This document shows, piece by piece, positions 14,101 through 26,100 of a stretch of 64,000 nucleotides of DNA; within the stretch, counting starts at the first letter, position 1, and every line of letters begins with the position of its first letter. This stretch comes from Porites lobata (lineage: Eukaryota > Cnidaria > Anthozoa > Scleractinia > Poritidae): the NCBI GenBank assembly GCA_942486035.1, contig CALNXK010000071.1, forward strand, positions 463,501-527,500, read 5' to 3'. The notes beneath the pieces were generated by a model. That model was given only the letters and a program-made list of their open reading frames with translations. It was not told the DNA's origin and did no database searches. Both the position numbers and the translations under genes were made by a program.

Positions 14101-17100
14101 TGGAACATCTCCGAAAGAGGGTCTTGGACAAAGCCATGTTGACCATCAGCACCAAGATGAAGGTGTACCGCGGCCTGAGTACTCAGCACCCTGCTGCATG
14201 GTAGCGAGACCCGGACCCTCTATTCCCGCCAAGAGCGCAGACTCAACACCTTCCACCTGCGTTGCCTCAGAAGGATTTTGGGCATCACCTGGCGAGACCG
14301 AATCCCAAACAAGGATGTCCTAGCACAGGAAGGAGTACCTAGCATGTTCGCCTTGCTCGTTCAGAGACGGCTGCGCTGGCTTGGCCATGTAAGCCGCATG
14401 GATGGGGCTTACCACTGGAACTAGACCGGCAGGAAGGCCTAATATTAGCTTCAAAGATGTTTGTAAACGAGATCTGAAGGCAGGCAATACAATATCAACC
14501 CTGCAGGTTGGGAAGCTGTAGAGACCGAGGTCACCGAAGGCTTGCTGTTAACGCAGGTACTGAGGCGAGTGAAGAGAGGAGAGAGGAGCAGTGGGATGAG
14601 AGGAGAGAGCGCAGGCGGCTGAGGGCAGCATCAGTACCCACAGAGCCAAGCATGGAGGGCCTGCCGTTCCAGAATGGGACTTTAGAGCCACAGCAGGCTG
14701 TGCAACTCAACCAATGACTAAACCTTGGCGCTGATTCCATTATCTCGCGAGACAGAAGGATGCCAAAAGCCCTGTGGTGGGGACGGACGGGCGGACGGAC
14801 GGACGGTCAAGTGACTACTAAATTTCTCGGATGGATAGATTGCTCAGTTTTCTTCGCTATGGGCTTCTGCTCGCACGCTCCTTGCGCGTGCTTGGAGCTC
14901 CGCTATAAAAGCTTCACGTTAAGCCTAGGACGTACACGCAAAGTCATACCCCCACAAAGGGGGTCCCCCCTTGGGTTTTTGATATGTTGCAGTATTTCAA
15001 AACGATTTTGCCTTCAGTAGAAAGGCTTTGATCTTGTCTACAAGACGAGGTATAGTTTATGGGTGGTGGCGCTGCTGGAGGTCTGTGACGTCACCAAACA
15101 TGGTCGCCATCTTGGATTTTATCAAGAATTAGAAACCAGGTAAAAACAGTGAGAATTAATAACTTTGTGCGCTTATCAAGATGTAAAATAACACTTAAAT
15201 AATTCCTTTGTAAGTCCGGGGGTTAAGGCTGTTCTTTCCGTCATTTAGCTAAAAAGTGAGGCAGTGCTTCAAATTTTCCGGTGGAATTTACCTTGAAAAT
15301 TTATTTATTTTTTGGAAAAATTCCAACTTAGTCCCTTTTGAACCTTTCATCAGGTATTTACTGCGAACTCTGACCGATACACAGTAGTGAAGAACGTACT
15401 GGACAAACCAGTTATAACGCGCTACTTACGGATTCATCCCGAGTCTTGGTATGGACATATTTCTATGAGGACGGAATTCTATGGATGCACGAAAGGTAAT
15501 CACTAATCAGGAATATCTGCTGTTAAATGAATCTACCTAGCTTAAGCTTAGCGCTTATTATACACCTATTATATTTCTTAAAAGAAAAACAGCAGATTGA
15601 AATAACGATTGTTAATTTCTTGCTTTTCCCCGAAGGATTCACACCCCCTATAATGGTATGTGCATCTGCTTTGGGATTGGAAAACGGGAAGATACCAGAC
15701 ACGGCCATTGTAGCATCGTCCAGATACAACCAATACTGGGGACCGGAGCGTGGCAGGCTAAACGAGAAAAAGGATGGTAATCACTTTTAAGCGTTTAATC
15801 ACCCAATAAAAGGTGCTTTAAATTCAACGGTAAAAGGTTTTGATATCTGCTATTTAGCCTAGAGCATTTGAAGTGCCGAGAAACAACTCGCCCTTCCATG
15901 ACACAGATTACAACCAGCAAAATGTTGGTCTCGAGTCATTCTAAAAGTTTTTATATTCCCTATTTGAAACGTCAAGGGTTATCAAAACGTGTATGAATTG
16001 CTTCAGGATTTTTTTGTCACTGATCTTGATTTGTCATCATTAAAAACGGCAAGAAAAACAACCTTTTCTTGAGCTGCACAGCCATGTCTTTTAAGAAATA
16101 TATTCAAATATTTGTAGTAAAATCTTGTTCATCTCGACTGAAAACTGCAAATAAACGTTTTTCAGGAAGTTTTAATGGTGGATGGGTTTCCCAATATGGA
16201 GGCGCTGATCAGTTCCTGCAGATTGACTTGGGTAATGTTACCAAGGTAACAAGGATCGCCACGCAAGGAAGGTATGACGCAGGCTGGTGGACAAAGACAT
16301 ACACTCTTTCATACAGTAATGATGGAGCAGCGTTCACAGCGTACAAGAATGGCGAGGTAACCCTGGAATACAGTGACCCCCGTCGTTATAATATTTACGT
16401 TCTTTATGTTAGGACGAAACACGTTATTTAATTCTATATAATTTAATCTGTTATGTTGACATTTCGAAGGTCTTCCAAGGCAATACAGATTATAAAACTG
16501 CAGTGGGTCACGTTCTAGAGCCTGCCATTATAGCTCGATTTATCAAAATCAACGTGAAAACATACCAAGGATATCCAACATTGAGAGTGGAGCTATTTGG
16601 ATGCTCTGATGGTATGTGGAGTTGTCGTTTTTTACGAAATGACCATAAAAAGGTCACTTACCTGTATTTTGTTTGAATTTGACTTGAATACATATATGTT
16701 TGGCTGCTTGAAATTTCATAGGATTTGCTACCCCTAAACCACCTCAGTGTATGGAAGCCCTTGGAATGCAATCCGGTGACATACCTGACTCAGCCATCAC
16801 TGCCTCAAGCTCAGCTAATGCCGTCAGTTATGCTCCTTCAGTTGGCAGACTTCACTTTCTATCTGCTGGTAGCGGTAGATATGGGAGCTGGGCAGCAGGA
16901 GCCAACAATGCGCAGCAGTGGTTTCAAGTCGATTTTGGAAGCTGGACAAAGGTCACAGCAGTAGCGACACAGGGAAGGCAAGATTCTAATCAATGGGTGA
17001 AAACCTTTAGTATGTCATACAGCTATGATGGCGTGTTTTTCAAGATTGTGAACAACGAGCATGGTTTGAAAAAGGTAAGAGGTATAAAGAAAATCTTGTC

Positions 17101-20100
17101 ATCCCCCTGTGCTCCCTCCGTGCCAGATCATCCTTCAGTTGACAAACAATTGGCACAAAGAAAATCTCCCCTTTAATTTTTACGTTTTTCTTTCGGCTGC
17201 TTTATTTTGCTGATTGAGCGGTAGGATTTGTTAGCAGCAGTTTTGTGAGTGAAAATTAAAACAACTTTTTGCATACTTAATTAAAGTTCTTGTAGCAGAA
17301 CATATTTATGTCGAAAAAGAAGCCAAAACTGTGTCATTTGATAGTGTAAAAACATTTATCTTTTATACTGAAAGGCTGCTCGATTCCTTTTACGTCATTT
17401 AATTAAAAAAGGGAGGTGTTGCATTTATTTTGCCTATGGAATTTATCTTCAAAATGTCTTAAAGAATTAATTCCATCCGTTTTAGAGGCGGATCCAGGAA
17501 TTTTTTATTGGGGGGTTGACCAAGCTTTGTTCAGAAGGGACTGTTGAACTTTTTTGTGGCATATTACCTCTCACAGAGCCGACCACGTGTTTCTCAATCT
17601 GTGAAGGCCAGGCGCTGTTGGCGAGGGAAATACCGCCTTGCGAGCAGAGGCAAACAGATCATAGGAGGGTACCGAAAAACAATTACAGTTTTGCGTATCC
17701 CTGGAATTTAGTTTAGTGGCAAAATGAAACGCCCGTTTCATTAAAAAGAAAAGCCAGTTGAAAAGTGCTATACGATCCTGTCGATGTACGAATTTTAGTC
17801 TCAAACAAGTGTTAGGTCTGATTGGAGTTTGCGGACCCTTAGACCCTTTCCCTATATCAGCCTCTGCGATTTTAGTTAAGAAGTATTTCGCGATCAACTT
17901 TGCTCAAACCGTCGTGCTGAAATGTTGAGGAAGCTAACACCAATGCTATTCATCCCAACAATTATGTCTCGATCGTGAAGATTCTAATCTCGTTTCTTCT
18001 GATTCTTTCGTCAGGTGTTTACTGCAAACTCTGATCGGTACACAGTAGTAAAGAATGGGCTGGAGAAACCAGTTATAACGCGGTACATACGGATTCATCC
18101 CGAGTCTTGGTATGGACACATTTCTATGAGGACAGAATTCTTTGGATGCAGGAAAGGTAATGAGATTTACAATTTGCTATCAGATAAGATTACTCAGGGC
18201 ACTCACTCTCCAATAGTCAAAACAGACCGACCAGGCTATTTTCGTGGTAATGAGGTTTTCAGTTTTAATCAAACCTAACCCACCAGAAAAGTCGAGTATT
18301 CTTAAAGGAGATGGTTTTCAGCAAAAATTCTCGTTAAAAGTCAGTTTCATTTGCAAAAGAATGGTCCGGCCTGCCAGTTCTGACTTTCGGAAAGCGCCTT
18401 CGGTAGGTTCAGTGCTTAACTTCCAATATTTCAAAAAATACAAAAAGCAAATAAAAAATAACGTTTCTTTCTTTCTTTCCTTTTTACTTAAGGATTTGAA
18501 CCCCCTAAAATATTATGTGCATCTGCTTTGGGAATGGAAAACGGGAAGATACCAGACACGGCCATTGTAGCATCGTCCAGATACAACCAATACTGGGGAC
18601 CGGAGCGTGGCAGGCTAAACGAGAAAAAGGATGGTAATCACTTTTAAGCGTTTAATCACCCAATAAAAGGTGTTTAAAATCAACTGCTAAAGGTTTTGGA
18701 TACTTGCTATCTAGCCTAAAGCATTTGAAGTGTGTGGAGTGCATCCGAGAAACCAGTCGCCCTTCCATGACACAGATTACAACCAGGAAAATGTTGGTCT
18801 CGACTGATTCTAAAACTTTTCATATTCCCTATTTGAAAAGTCAAGGGTTATCGAAAAGTGAATTGCTTCAGGATTTTTTTTGTCACTGATCTTGACTTGT
18901 CGTTTTCAAAAACAGCAGCAAAAACAACCTTTTTCTTGAGCTGCGCATATCTTTGTGCGAAAAATATTTAAAGATTGGTAGTAAAATTTTGTTCATCCGG
19001 ACTGAAAACTGCGAATAAACGTTTTTCAGGAAGGTTTAATGGTGGATGGATTTCTCATTATGGAGACACTTAAATAAATAAATAAATAAATAATTAAATA
19101 AACAAATAAATAAAATAATTCTCTCAGACGACAGTGCCCTACTCGCAGGTGGTGCAAACTATTTTGTGTGTTTCGTCCAATATACCTTTTCAGGCAGTTT
19201 CAATGGTGGATGGGTTTCCCAATATGGAGGCGTTGATCAGTTCCTGCAGATTGACTTGAGTAATGTTACCAAGGTAACAAGGATCGCCACGCAAGGAAGG
19301 TATGATGCAGGCTGGTGGACAAAGACATACACTCTTTTATACAGTAATGATGGAGCAGCGTTCACAGCGTACAAGAATGGCGAGGTAACCCTGGAATACA
19401 GTGACCCCCGACCTTACAATATTATATAGATCTTTAAATTAGGACGAAAAAAGTTATTTTATTTTATATAACTTAATCTGTTATGTTGACATTTTGAAGG
19501 TCTTCCAAGGCAATACAGATTATAGAACTGCAGTGGGTCACATTCTAGAGCCTGCCATTATTGCTCGATTTATCAAAATCAACGTGAAAACATACCAAGG
19601 ATATCCAACATTGAGAGTGGAGCTATTTGGATGCTCTGATGGTATGTGGAGTTTTCGTTTTGTATGAAATGACCATACAAAGGTCACTTCGGCTGTAATT
19701 TGTTTGAATTTGACTTTGATTACTATGTTTGGCTACTTGAAATTTCATAGGATTTGCTACCCCTAAACCACCTCAGTGTATGGAAGCCCTGGGAATGCAA
19801 TCCGGTGACATACCTGACTCAGCCATCACTGCCTCAAGCTCTGCTAATGCCGTCAGTTATGCTCCTTCAGTTGGCAGACTTCACTTTCTATCTGCTGGTA
19901 GCGGTAGATATGGGAGCTGGGCAGCAGGAGCCAACAATGCGCAGCAGTGGTTTCAAGTCGATTTTGGAAGCTGGACTAAAGTCACAGCAGTAGCGACACA
20001 GGGAAGGCAAGATTCTAATCAATGGGTAAAAACTTTTAGTATGTCATACAGCTATGATGGCGTTTTTTACAAGATTGTGAACAACCAGCATGGTTTGAAA

Positions 20101-23100
20101 AAGGTAAGAGGTATGAAGAAAATCTTGGCACCCTCCTGCGCTCCCTCCGTGCCCGATCATCCGTCAGTTGACAAACAATTGGCACAAAGAAAATCTCCCC
20201 TTTAATTTTTACGTTTTTCTTTCGGCTGCTTTATTTTGCTGATTGAGCGGTAGGATTTCTCAGCAGCAGTTTTGTGAGTGAAAATTAAAACAACTTTTTG
20301 CATACTTAATTAAAGTTCTTGTAGCAGAACATATTTATATCGAAAAAGAAGCCAAAACTGTGTCATTTGATAGTGTAAAAATATTTATGTTTTATACTGA
20401 AAGACTGTTTGATTCCTTTTACGTCATTTAATTAAAAAAGGGAGGTGTTGCATCGACTTTGCCAATGGAATTTATCTTCAAAATGTCTTAAAGAATTAAT
20501 TCCAGCCGTTTTAGGGGCGGATCCAGGAATTTTATTTTTGGGGGTGGACCAAACTTTGGTTCAGAAGGGACTGTTGAACTTTTTTGTGGCATATTACCTC
20601 TCACAGAACCGACCACGTGTTTCTCAATCTGTGAGGGCCGGTCGCCGTTGGCGAGGGAAATACTGCCTTGCGAGCAGAGGCAAACAGATCGTAGGAGGGT
20701 ACCGAAAAACAATTACAGTTTTGCGTATCCCTGGAATTTAGTTTAGTGGCAAAATGCAACGCCCGTTTCATTAAAAAGAAAAGCCAGTTAAAAAGTGCTA
20801 TACTATCCTGTCGATGTACGAATTTCAGTCTCAAACAAGTGTTAGGTCTGATTGGAGTTTCCGGACGCTTAGACCCTCCCCCTATATCAGGCTCTGCAAT
20901 TTTAGTTAAGAAGTATTTCGCGATCAACTTTGCTCAAACCGTCGTGCTGAAATGTGGAGGAAGCTAACACCAATGCTATTCATTCCAACAATTATGTCTC
21001 GATCGTGAAGATTCTAATCTCGTTTCTTCTGAATCTTTCGTCAGGTGTTTACTGCAAACTCTGATCGGTACACAGTAGTAAAGAATGGGTTGGAGAAACC
21101 ACTTATAACGCGGTACAGTCGGATTCATCCCGAGTCTTGGTATGGGCACATTTCTATGAGGACGGAATTCTTTGGATGCAGGAAAGGTAATGAGATTTAC
21201 AATTTGCTATCAGATGAGATTACTCAGGGCACTCACTCTCCGTTAGTCAAAACAGACCGGCCAGGCTATTTTCGTGGTAATGAGGTTTTCAGTTTTAATC
21301 AAAACTAACCCACCAGAAAAGTCGAGTATTCTTAAAAGGAGATGGTTTTCAGCAAAAATTCTCGTTAAGTCAGTTTCATTTGCAAAAGAATGGTCCGGCC
21401 TGCCAGTTCTGACGTTTGGAAAGCGCCTTCGGTTAATTCAGTGCTTAACTTCCAATATTTATTTAGAAAAATACAAAAAGCAAATAAAAAATAACGTTTC
21501 TTTCTTTCTTTCCTTTTTACTTAAGGATTTGAACCCCCTAAAATATTATGTGCATCTGCTTTGGGAATGGAAAACGGGAAGATACCAGACACGGCCATTG
21601 TAGCATCGTCCAGATACAACCAATACTGGGGACCGGAGCGTGGCAGGCTAAACGAGAAAAAGGATGGTAATCACTTTTAAGCGTTTAATCACCCAATAAA
21701 AGGTGTTTAAAATCAACTGCTAAAGGTTTTGGAAACTTGCTATTTAGCCTAAAGCGTTTGAAGTGTGTGGAGTGCATCCGAGAAACCAGTCGCCCTTCCA
21801 TGACACAGATTACAACCAGCAAAATGTTGGTCTCGACTGATTCTAAAACTTTTCATATTCCCTATTTGAAACGTCAAGGGTTATCGAAACGTGAATTGCT
21901 TCAGGATTTTTTTGTCACTGATCTTGACTTGTCGTTATTAAAAACAGCAGCAAAAACAACCTTTTCTTGAGCTGTGCATATCTTTGTGCGAAAAATATTT
22001 AAAGATTGGTAGTAAAATCTTGTTCATCCGCACTGAAAACTGCGAATAAACGTTTTTCAGGAGGTTTTAATGGTGGATGGATTTCTCATTATGGAGACAC
22101 TTAAATAAATAAATAAATAAATAAATAAATGAAATAATTCTCTCAGACGACAGTGCCCTACTCGCAGGTGGTGTAAACTATTTTGTGTATTTCGTCTAAT
22201 ATACCTTTTCAGGCAGTTTCAATGGTGGATGGGTTTCCCAATATGGAGGCGCTGATCAGTTCCTGCAGATTGACTTGAGTAATGTTACCAAGGTAACAAG
22301 GATCGCCACGCAAGGAAGGTATGACGCAGGCTGGTGGACAAAGACTTACACTCTTTCATACAGTAATGATGGAGCAGCGTTCACAGCGTACAAGAATGGC
22401 GAGGTAACCCTGGAATACAGTGACCCCCGACCTTACAATATTATATAGATCTTTAAATTAGGACGAAAGAAGTTCATATTTAATTTTATATAATTTAATC
22501 TGTTATGTTGACATTTTGAAGGTCTTCCAAGGCAATACAGATTATAGAACTGCAGTGGGTCACATTCTAGAGCCTGCCATTATAGCTCGATTTATCAAAA
22601 TCAACGTGAAAACATACCAAGGATATCCAACATTGAGAGTGGAGCTATTTGGATGCTCTGATGGTATGTGGAGTTTTCGTTTTGTATGAAATGACCATAC
22701 AAAGGTCACTTATCTGTAATTTGTTTGAATTTGACTTTGATTACTATGTTTGGCTGCTTGAAATCTCATAGGATTTGCTACCCCTATACCACCTCAGTGT
22801 ATGGAAGCCCTGGGAATGAAATCCGGTGACATACCTGACTCAGCCATCACTGCCTCAAGCTCTGCTAATGCCGTCAGTTATGCTCCTTCAGTTGGCAGAC
22901 TTCACTTTCTATCTGCTGGTAGCGGTAGATATGGGAGCTGGGCAGCAGGAGCCAACAATGCGCAACAGTGGTTTCAAGTCAATTTTGGAAGCTGGACAAA
23001 AGTCACAGCCATAAGGACACAGGGACGGCAAGATTCGAGTCAATGGGTCAAAACCTACAGTATCTCGTACAGCTATGATAGCGTATTTCATAAGACTGTA

Positions 23101-26100
23101 TACAATGAATATGGTTCAAAAAAGGTAAGGAATTGCTACAGGAAAAGCATGGGTAAAGTACCCTACCGGCCATCGTTCTTATTATAGAGAAAAACTATAA
23201 TTTGTTTTTGGAGTGTCAAAATACTTTTGGAGTACAGATTAATAAAGTTATGCTCTTTTTACCGTATTCCTTGGGATATTTCAATCATTTTTTATTATAT
23301 TACTGTTTGGCAGCTGATTAACATACAGAGAGTGAATTGAGCAGTCTTCAAAAAGAGCAATGCGAGTAAGGGATGTCTTACGTTATCTAACGTGGTCCTC
23401 TGTGTCAATGATAATTTGAAACTTTGACCGTTTAGTAGTGTTGAGAAAAACTTTGTATAACGCAAGTAAAAAAGGTCACTATTGTAGAAGTCGGACAATT
23501 TTTCTTACTGCCTGCGCAAAATCTTTGATGTAACGGACTTCCCAATATTAGTTTACGCTACAAATTAAGACGCCCTTACAGGAACAATAATTTTTTTCAA
23601 GCAGGACGGCAAACCTGCTTTACAATTCAAGCAGGTGCAAGTGTATTTTATAATCTTTCAAGTTTTTTCTACAACTTTCAGGGCCAGTTAGTTGTTGAGT
23701 TTGATTTTATAACTGGGAGTCGCTTGATGCGTGAAATCTTTGTGTAGGTTTTTTTTTATGACATTAGCCTTATCGTTTCAGATATTCACTGCCAACTACG
23801 ACCGTTACACCGTAGTAGAGAACATGCTAGATAAACCAATTGTCACCAGGTACTTAAGGATCCATCCAGAGTCATGGCAAAGTCACATCTCAATGAGAAC
23901 GGAGTTTTTGGGCTGCAAGAAAGGTATATACCTTGTACTTAACACAGATACTGTGATGATATCCAAGTGATGAGACCTACTTTATAAACGAATGGGTTTA
24001 TCTCTTTAATGAAAGTCTACAGGGGCTTATATTTCTGCATTTTATAAAGCTAGTTCAGTAAACGTTGTCGAAGTTCAAAACTTAATTAAAAAGCCGAATT
24101 CACAAGGCCGCAAGGTCATGTGGGTATACCACTGAATCCTTTGCAATTCGATCTGTCTTAACGTCGAGCTTATCAGAGCCATAAAATTGTATAAAAATTG
24201 ATGAAACGTTTAACTTTGTGTTTTTATGACGGACGAGTTGCTTCATAGTTGAGTTTAGTTTATGAGATTACCCATATTGCTATGCTGTCTCATCTCGCAT
24301 GCTTCCTGATATTGTTCATTGAATTAGTGATTTTTTCGGTGGATAGCGCCATCCAGCTTTGAACAACTGAAGCCTAATTAAATCGCAAGCGTTTTACGAT
24401 GTAGGTGATTCTTTGCGATCGTCTACAAGGTTTTCTCAATTAATAACAGGCTTTCTATTGAAACTTTACCATCGTTGTTACCATAACAGGGTTTGCTCCG
24501 CCGAAAATCGTTTGCGCGGATGCTCTTGGAATGGAAAGTGGAGAAATTCCTCGTTCCGCCCTTAAATCGTCGTCAGATTATAACCAGTATTTTACAGCTG
24601 AAAGAAGCAGGTTAAACGAGAAAAAAGATGGAAGTTATTACGGTGGCTGGGCTTCCAAACACGCCGATGTTGGACAATGGCTACAGATTGACTTGGGGAA
24701 AACAGCTAAGATCACCAGGATCGCTACTCAGGGGCGATACGATGCAAACTGGTGGGTTACAAAGTATAGACTGACATACAGCGACGGTGGGATATTCAAG
24801 TCGTATAAAAATGGACAGGTGAGTATTTAACAGCATCAAAAAAATCATTGCATCATCATCATCATCAATGCAGTCAGCATGGATTCGAAAAAAACTGTTT
24901 TAGGGTTCAGCATAGTTTGATGAGTCTTCCCCACTTACGTATGTTGTTGGCGCTCTCCTGCTAACGGTTCAGCTCGATATCTCTCCATTTCATGCTTCTC
25001 TTAGCAACATCCTTGAACCTTAACGTAGGCCCTCCTTGATTATGCATTCCCAAACAGAGCTGATAATTTAATAGCTGCTTTGATAGAATGCATTTGATGA
25101 GTGAACAATCCATCACTTGGCAAAGACTGTTTCGCCATGATAGGAAGAGCTGACATGACAGGATCAAAAATTAACGCCGCTATGGTGCTTTGCTGCCACA
25201 AAACAGAAATTATTTTTGTTTTTTCTTTATCTTTATAGCATATTACCACATAAACTACATATAAAATGAATATCTGCCATAAAAGCATTTTTATTCAGCA
25301 TTTTGATCATTCATTTGATATGCATACCCTTTTAAGGGCATTTTGAGACTCTTATATCGTTGGCTATAGAGTATGCTATTGTAGCTTTTCTTCAAACAAC
25401 CCCATACAAAGATTCTACAGCTATTTCTGCTCTGCATACCTGGAAAACCCCTGGATTGTAATTGTAGACTCGTTGAAAGAAAATTTAAAGAAGATTAGGA
25501 TATACAAGATAAGAGACAACAAAAGTGGAATTTTTTACAAAAATGTACATTTCCGCACTTTGTGTGAAAAATAGTAAAAATCGTTTTCTTTCCTTGCAAC
25601 AGATAGACAAACCAGTATTTTTAAATATAATACCAATATTACTACTGCACCACACGTACCGTTACCTTACGCATGCGCACAACCATATCACCCCGGCAGT
25701 GGTAGCCATGGATGGTTCGTGTGCTTCAGAGCTAATATTGGAGTAATTTTTGAATATGAAGCTTGTCGATTAAGGTGTACCCAACAACTAGTTAATAACG
25801 TTTTTGGTATCTTTGCTAAGGAAATCACTGGAAACAGGGATCGAAACACCCCCCATGGCCATGTTTTGGACCAACCAATCATAGCACGGTATATCCGCAT
25901 CCATCCAGTTGCTTGGTATGGGTACATCTGTATGAGAGTAGAGCTGTTTGGCTGCAGGAAAGGTATATTTATTATTGCCGGTTTTATGATTAAGTTCATG
26001 TCAAGGCGGCAATATATATCTTATTCACGTTAACTCTGTTATGATGAAGCAATCATAGACTAATCTTTAACTGGCTTATACATATGTTGTCACTCTAGAT

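Larger units (their letters stand above)
15354..23124 (+). repeat. Tandem array of ~3.03 kb two-domain units
   Basis: Homologous exon starts are spaced 3,029 and 3,021 bases (16722, 19751, 22772), 3,028 and 3,019 (16166, 19194, 22213), and 3,030 (18015, 21045). Introns are conserved along with exons, so these are recent segmental duplications. Domain 10 diverges after about 22978, and domain 4 is a slightly older fourth copy with insertions. Confidence 0.85.

Noticed and set aside
17571..17897. Conserved minus-strand frame present twice (also 20601-20927)
   Set aside because: It is conserved only because the whole 3 kb unit is duplicated, and it lies in intron repeat sequence. It has no start context or domain.
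18244..18570. Open frame running across an intron into the domain 7 exon, in another frame
   Set aside because: It reads through the exon out of the discoidin frame, and the corresponding 21274-21603 frame differs after an indel, so it is not conserved.
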